DNA of 64,000 nt from Leucocoprinus leucothites (Eukaryota > Basidiomycota > Agaricomycetes > Agaricales > Agaricaceae), in assembly GCA_013368445.1 (NCBI GenBank), contig JAACJO010000021.1, forward strand, positions 186,001 to 250,000. Reading direction: 5' to 3'. Under the pieces are notes generated by a model, which searched no databases, was not told where the DNA came from, and saw only the letters and a list, made by a program, of their open reading frames with translations. This document shows positions 58,203 through 64,000 of the stretch, one piece after another (positions within the stretch are counted from its first letter, which is position 1; each line of letters opens with the position of its first letter). Both the position numbers and the translations under genes were made by a program.

Positions 58203-60155
58203 TTACATCCTCATGATCGGCTGCTTTAGTGCCGGCATCCACGTAGTGATATTGTCCGTCGGTGCGCCCCAGGTAAGAAGATCAACATGTATAGCAAGCG
58301 CGGCAGGGCGATCACGGGCCAGCCATTGCTAGTGAAATGATCTTGGTTCAGGAATATCCAATATGGTCCAGTCCTCATGCTTACCACTCGTTAAGACGAC
58401 AAGCTGTTCTACAACAGGCTTCGACAGCGTTTCACAGTTCAGGGCATCGAATAGTGCATTCACACGACGATCGAGGCCTTCAGCCACCCGTCATTGCTGA
58501 GGCTATCAAATATCAACAGTTGTTATTCACGAAAAAATCAACCAATACAGCTATTGACTCACAGGTGTCATTTGCTTCAGCCTCTCCAGGTGCTCATTAA
58601 TGACTTGGAATGAAGGCTTGACGTCGTCAGGAATATGGCTTCGATCTCCCAGTGCTGTGAGATTTGATTCAGATACAATTTCACATCAATTCAGCAAAAT
58701 GTGACATACGATACTTTGGAGGTGGCTGAGCCTTGGCCGGAGGAGCGGAGGTAGCAGGAGCACCTGCAGCCCTTGGTGGTCCTCCAGCAGCACCAGATGG
58801 TGGAGGTGGAGGTTGAGTGGGTCCACTACCAGGAGGAGGCACATAATGTCCAGACGGCGGTGGAGGTGCTGTTGATCCTCCCATACCTGGTGGCGGTACA
58901 CACGGTCCAGAAGGTGCTTGAGAAGGTGCTTCTGAAGGCGGGGGCACATAATGACCCGATGAAGCGGGAGGTGGGGCATACTGCGAAGGTGTTGGCAATC
59001 TAGGGGGTCCAGTGGAAGACTGTGCGGGAGACATCCGTGACAGTGGAGGTTGCCCTACAATTGCCGAAGGCAGTCTTGTGTGAGGTGGTGGTAGATTTCC
59101 AGCCTGTGGTGGACCCGTTGGAGGACCACGGTGTCCAGCAGGAGGTGGAGGAGGTACTGTCCCTCTCGAGCCTGGTATTGGCAGAGGCGGAAGTGTAGCT
59201 TGACCTTGACCTATGTATGGTGAGCCCATTGGCGAAGGGTTCGAGTTAAGGAATGGTGACATGATCGCAGCAGGCTCTGCAGAGGTAGAGGGTGGGGCAT
59301 TTGCGGGTGTTCACGATGGAGTGATAGTCGGCGCATCACTCCAACCACCATTATCACGTTTGGGTGGAGGTGGAGGGCTGGCAGCAGATCCATTTCCAGG
59401 GCGAGAGGGAGGCGGGACAGAAGTGGCGACAGCTTGAGCACGTAAGTGGGGTGGTTGAGTGAGATTCATAGCGGGAGTGAATGTCGATGGGTCTGGTGCA
59501 GATGATCTGGGGGCTGGAGCGGCAGGCGTATAAAGGCTTGAAGGGGCGTACGGACCTGGTGCTGGTGCTGGTGCTGGTGTTGGTGCTGTAGCTGAATACG
59601 GGTATGAAGACGTCGTGGTAGCAGGAACGGCAGGAGCAGGAGTAGGAGGATATCCGTAAGTTGGTTGAGTACGCACCTGTGTAGCTGGAACCCGACTCGT
59701 ACTTGCGGCGGCGGCAGTGCTTGTAGCGGCCATAATTCTCTTCCTCTCCGCTCTGATATCAGCACCATTCGAGCCTTTGTAATCCGATGGAGCCAACTTT
59801 ACAAACGCCAACGCTTCCTTCATGAGGCCCTGCGCAGACAAGAATTGGCATACTCGAAACAACGATCGTATAGGTTTGTGAGCTTGTAAGTCTTCACGGC
59901 GACCTCCTCCGTTCCCGGGGCTGCATTAGCCAACTGATCGTTCTTGTAATTCGTAGCTGAGCGAAAAACTGAGACTTTTTCGATGAAACTCTGCAAGGCA
60001 TGGACATGTGTGGAATAATATGGCCCGGCCAAACCACTTTCATCTTCGATCAAGGTTTTCTCCTCTTCCAGCAACTCTTCTCCCCAAATATTCACCAAAC
60101 GTTCGAGCCGAGCGGACGCGAGGTATGTGAGTGTTGCATTCTTCCTATATGCTCC
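58203..60155 (-). pseudogene. SEC31: SEC31 C-terminal fragment (COPII outer coat), broken
   Basis: In order on the minus strand: LTYLASARLERLVNIWGEEL and HVHALQSFIEKVSVFRSATN (alpha-solenoid), YDRCFEYAN, then LSAQGLMKEALAFVKLAPSD, a Pro-rich disordered region (to about 58710), GDRSHIPDDVKPSFQVINEH, RRVNALFDALNCETLSKPVV and ARDRPAALAIHVDLLTWG, ending LKQPIMRM at TAA 58205-58203. Introns 58709-58655 and 58562-58503 are intact and in phase; a third lies at about 58376-58322. Breaks: a missing T at 59843-59844, TGA at 59313-59311, TGA at 58493-58491 and an extra G near 58317-58321. SEC31 builds the cage of ER-to-Golgi vesicles with SEC13. The N-terminal beta-propeller and most of the solenoid (over half the gene) are absent upstream, so this is a truncated duplicate, not the functional gene. 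Confidence 0.9.
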
Positions 60156-60173
60156 GGCCTTGGGGTGTACATC

Positions 60174-60327
60174 AACTGGGGCAATGAGGGGGTAATGTGG
60201 GTGGAATTGCCACGAGTGGTTCACTAGGTGGTGCATTGGAAGGTCCAGCTGGAGGGTACAGGGCCACCGGGGGTGCCTTGAGAGGAGAAGTGGCTGCTGG
60301 TTCAATCGAGGAGTCCTTGGTGGCCAT
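60174..60327 (-). other. Pro/Ala-rich ORF abutting the SEC31 breakpoint
   Basis: ATG at 60327 opens MATKDSSIEPAATSPLKAPP and continues Pro-rich to near 60174, ending beside the first recognisable SEC31 codons. A GTTGATG...ATATAG segment between could act as an intron. Whether this is native SEC31 sequence or a new 5' exon is unclear. Confidence 0.3.
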
Positions 60328-60419
60328 GGAAGGTCCATGCCCTGTGGGTCCGAATGCCTCAAAGGGAAGCGACTGCTCGGTGGTGCGTTTTTCTGTACGC
60401 TCCTGATAGTTTTGTTAAT

Positions 60420-61975
60420 TCACATGGTCATACGATAGTGTGAATGTCATACCGCGATGTCGATTGTTGAGAAAAATTTTGCGCCGCAAAATAGGCAGCC
60501 TAATTTTTTCGTTTGCTTGTCTTGCTTGATCTTCATCGTCATGGTGCCGTTTTTGCACTTTACCTGTGCAGTGGAGTACATGCAGCGTGCGCGGCGCCCT
60601 TTCCAATCATCTCCCGTGAGCAGATAGTGCATCTATTTTTTTTCGCGAGTCAGCTGGTGATTCGTGGATTTAATTGCGCTGGATATACGGTGTTGCTTCA
60701 TTGGTACTCTCGTTGTCGTTTCTTCCTTTTTTTTTTTGGTCAGCTCCCCTCTTTTCCACAATGCAAATAGACGCACTTTAGTTCACCATCGACGGGTGCA
60801 CTAGCCTGCAAGTCATCTGAGCAAGTGCGTTCCGGTCTGTGGGCGGTTGTCGTGAGTTTCGTCTCTACCAAATTGAAGACTGCACGTACACGGTGGTAGC
60901 CTCCATTGTTGGTGCGTAGAGCTGTGGAGAAACGGAAGTAGGTGAGGGGTCTCGATTTTTTTCGTAGTCAGGGACCCTCATATAAGCCAGCTGTCGAGCT
61001 TGAGATGCACATCAAAGGCTGTCTGGCATGGTCTCGAACTTGCTGCTTGCTTCCTTCTGGCTCTCATGCCTTCGGGAGGTTTCTTGGAACTCGGAGGTGT
61101 TGGTGCATGGATAATGTGTGATTTTATTCAATTCACAACTACATGTTCTACATTATTTTAGTGCTAGAGCATGCATCGAGTCTACTTACCTGAGTTACTC
61201 GCCTATCGTGCGTGAGCTGGTTGGTAGTTAGCGTGAATTAGAATTGGTCCGTAAGAGGCACTCACATTTGCTTGGCTGTTTGCAAGTTTCTCCGTCGTGG
61301 GATCGGTTCTCGTTGCCACATGTCGGATAGATGGTCAAAGCGGTCGTTTGGGCGCCTATATGCGCCTGCTTTGCTGGTGATTGTCGTGCCGGATGCGTCC
61401 GCAATGTTGCTCATTTGCGTAGCGGCGATTGGCTGCCCAATGGTATTGTCGCTTCCAACAGGCTATCGGCGTTGTCGATGCCACACAATTTGTCGTCGAA
61501 GTTGTCGTGTCTGCATTCCCCGTTGGCTGCAATTATCACTAGGTGCCGGTCTATGGAGGTGAATGTTCAGCGCAGGTGGTGAGGATAGCTCAGCGACTCA
61601 CCTGTGGGCGTCCATAACTCGTGGCTATTCAGCACTGCCTTCATTTGCTAGCGTGTTGGATGAGGTCGTGGGAACGGCAGTGGCAGTGGACGTGGGCATC
61701 CCGAGTTACCATCAATCACCGGATGACAGGAGTACTCACCTGATAGCGGGTGGTGGGCATACGGTGGATCGCATGGCAGCGGAAAATGGCTTAAGGGATT
61801 CGGAATGGGCTGGGATAGCAGCGAAAATGGTTTGAGGAGTTCCGATACATGCAGGATGGCAGTGGCTGGGTGAGCCGTTGGTGGTCTGAGACGTTGCCAT
61901 CACGGGCACGATGGTCAAGTGGTGGTTGAGGGAGAGTAACGATGGTTGATGGTGATGATGAGCCTTGTTGATGGT
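60420..61975. other. No gene recognised
   Basis: CpG-rich sequence with short frames on both strands, including 61272-61562 and 61563-61835, none with a known motif. It resembles non-coding repeat sequence such as that near 57.2-57.5 kb. Confidence 0.35.
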
Positions 61976-61979
61976 CAGA

Positions 61980-62640
61980 CCAGTATGTCATTCCATAGCT
62001 TCATACAAGACGCCCCATGTGGAGTCCGACATCTTGTCAAATTCGACGATGTAGTATTTTCCTCCACCGGAGAGGACTGGGGCGTTGCTATGTGCAGTGG
62101 AGGGTTAGAGGAGAGAGGAGACGAGTGTAAGAGGCCAAGAGGCATACCTCTCAAGCACGAGCTGTTTGGAATCTGGATTTTGAGTGACACATGCAGTTAA
62201 AGCAGCCGCTGAAGGTCCTTTACCAGACGTGTAAACACCTTGGTCAAAGGATATGCCAGTGGAGATGAGTTTCCTGCTAATCAACTAATTTAGCACAAAA
62301 AATGCGCCAAAAATCCATATTGCTCACGTGTAAACAATGGTCTTCTATTCCGGTATAGCCATTCCCAATGCTCTCCTCAATTTAGCACCTCTTATCGGCA
62401 TCTCAGGCGGTGTACCTCCACGCACAGGCGTGCCAGCAACAGACGGTGTACTAGCCAGAAAAAGCGGATTCGCAGGGGTACAGCAAGCACAGATTGCTCC
62501 GCGCCTGCACTGTCGTCAATTTCAATGTCATCCAGCTAGAGGATGGAAGGTCGGGGGGTACGGGGACGACATCCCAATAGTGGATGAGAAAATCAACTGG
62601 ACAGGTCGCGGTGCATCAGTCCAATTCAGCAAGTTCCGTT
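61980..62640. repeat. Dispersed repeat R, CpG-rich copy (partner at 41.05-41.73 kb)
   Basis: Intact-looking copy of the repeat seen at 41045-41730. It retains about 18 CpG sites in the compared 62170-62610 part, of which only one (in aaaagcgga) is kept in the partner. Confidence 0.9.
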
Positions 62641-64000
62641 TGTGTGATGGCTGTCACATTTGCCTCCCATCACGTCTCTCACATGTTGGTTCGAATATCT
62701 TATCTATCCACTCGTAGGTGACTCTAGAGTTGCGCCAGCTCATTCAACTTGCATGGTTTCTTTAGTGGGCATTTTATCAGTTATTCCTTATCACATGACT
62801 CTATTGCTCCATATTTTGGAACAGCTTTTCTCTTTTCTCTTGCCCTTGGTCATTGGCGGTCTGGACCATAGGCCTTTGATGGTCATCTGATGGCCAGACA
62901 GTGGTGGGGACGATGGCTCTGGTGGTTCGGTGACCGCCGAAGATGGTACCATCTCCCCACTTGGCTTAGCGTAAATGAAGATTTAATTTGTATCTTATTT
63001 ATTTCTGCTCGGAGTTGCATGTTGCTATATTCGTTTGGAAGTGTTTTGAGAGGGGCTTTCAATGGGTGGTGCTCACTTGTGTCTTTAGCACTATTGGGAA
63101 TCAGATTTAGACTTCCCATCTAGTAATGACTGGGGATAGGACATATATTCCATAGACAGCCGTACTTTCTACTGGGAAGCCCTCTCTCACTCCAAACTTT
63201 GGTCATCAATACTATTAACATACCCAGGACATTAAAACTGAGCCTGTACTTTATATCTATAGCCATAGGGAGAGGAAGGCACAATCTTTGAGGGGTGAGC
63301 CTGATCACAAATTCTGCGTACATGTGGTGCAGAACAAGGAGAGTGGTGAATCCATGCTATAGATATCACATGCTTGAATGGCTATAGGATCTCAGAATTT
63401 TTTAATCCACACCACAATATTGTTTCCTTAACGGCTGTGGATACTTGTCGGATACTTGTTGCATCGGTGGCCTTCGTCAGACTATCCAGGGTTAAACTCA
63501 AACGCCTGAAGAGGGGTGCCGGAATACTCACTGAGGGTATACGGTCAGCTGCGCCCGGTTAGCCTGCATAAACTTCCACAGGATATATTTGGCTGCCTTG
63601 TTGACATCTGTGCCGCCCGTGTATTCATCGAAGAAATTTGCAAGTGGGACCTGTTGTCAGAGGGCGTTATGCTGGTGCAGCAAAGCAAACACATGGTCGT
63701 ACCTTGAGAAGCTTGGTCTTAAACACGTCAATTTTGTTCAGGAAAAGTATGATCGGCGTGTGGATAAACCATCTTGAGTTGACCACGGACTCAAATAGTA
63801 TGAGTGATTCCCGCATTCGATTCTAGTAATGGCATTCAGCCCATAGCCCATGTATGTAAGATAACTAAACAGGCGTACTTGTGGTTTGTGCTCAGGAAGA
63901 TCCTGGTCATACTCACTAAGGGCGGTGCAGAAGATGATTGACGTCACTGATTCGAAACAATGAATCCACTTTTTGCGCTCTGAGCGTTGGCCTCCAACAT
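62641..64000. other. No gene recognised
   Basis: Only short frames to the end of the window. Nothing is assigned. Confidence 0.35.

Overview
The window looks like nuclear DNA of a filamentous basidiomycete, probably an agaricomycete. Evidence: spliced genes with 50-80 nt introns (GTGAGT/GTAAGT donors, CTGAC/CTAAC-like branch points); a DUF6533-type membrane protein; OrsD-type zinc fingers beside RecQ-like helicase and ubiquitin-hydrolase modules; a TET/JBP-like 2OG-Fe(II) oxygenase; a SEC31 fragment; and Copia, chromodomain Gypsy, Tc1/mariner and pogo elements. It is accessory, repeat-dominated sequence. I found no intact housekeeping gene, and almost every recognisable coding region is broken.

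Layout. 1-5.8 kb: mostly unrecognised, with a short poly(A)-tailed retroposon, one copy of a dispersed repeat and a DUF6533 gene (minus). 6.1-17.3 kb: two large head-to-head genes sharing one short intergenic region. The minus gene encodes C2H2/OrsD fingers, a tyrosine-recombinase-like core and a USP-type (C19) peptidase. The plus gene encodes a second tyrosine-recombinase-like core, four phase-0 introns with three mini-exons between them, a RecQ-like helicase, a 27-nt tandem array and a Cys/His-rich tail. I take this pair as the most interesting candidate system here. 18.9-22 kb: Copia remnant and a complete Tc1-like element. 23.4-34.5 kb: a chromovirus Gypsy element whose 3' LTR has been split by a second, oppositely oriented copy with a 5-bp target duplication (GATTA), which makes a 3.2-kb inverted repeat. 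34.5-37.1 kb: an unknown multi-exon gene interrupted by a solo LTR with target duplication CCTGG. 39.5-40.4 kb: 2OG-Fe(II) oxygenase pseudogene. 41-50.8 kb: a second Tc1 element inside a dispersed repeat, Copia integrase debris, a pogo element (46280-49377) and another solo LTR (target duplication TCTCG). 50.8-58 kb: poorly recognisable sequence and a second copy of the 3-kb repeat. 58.2-60.2 kb: the C-terminal third of SEC31, with two nonsense codons and two frameshifts. 60.4-64 kb: repeat-like sequence, including a CpG-rich copy of the repeat seen near 41 kb.

Unifying theme. The reading frames are destroyed mainly by in-frame stops rather than indels, and about three quarters of the stops I could place are TGA at positions where the family expects Arg (CGA). 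A pair of repeat copies (41.05-41.73 kb against 61.98-62.6 kb) shows the same thing directly: nearly every CpG in one copy is TpG or CpA in the other. This points to cytosine methylation and deamination (a RIP-like or simple 5mC-decay process) acting on repeats and on gene-like sequence between them. All functional statements are inferred from sequence by eye; no database search was run.
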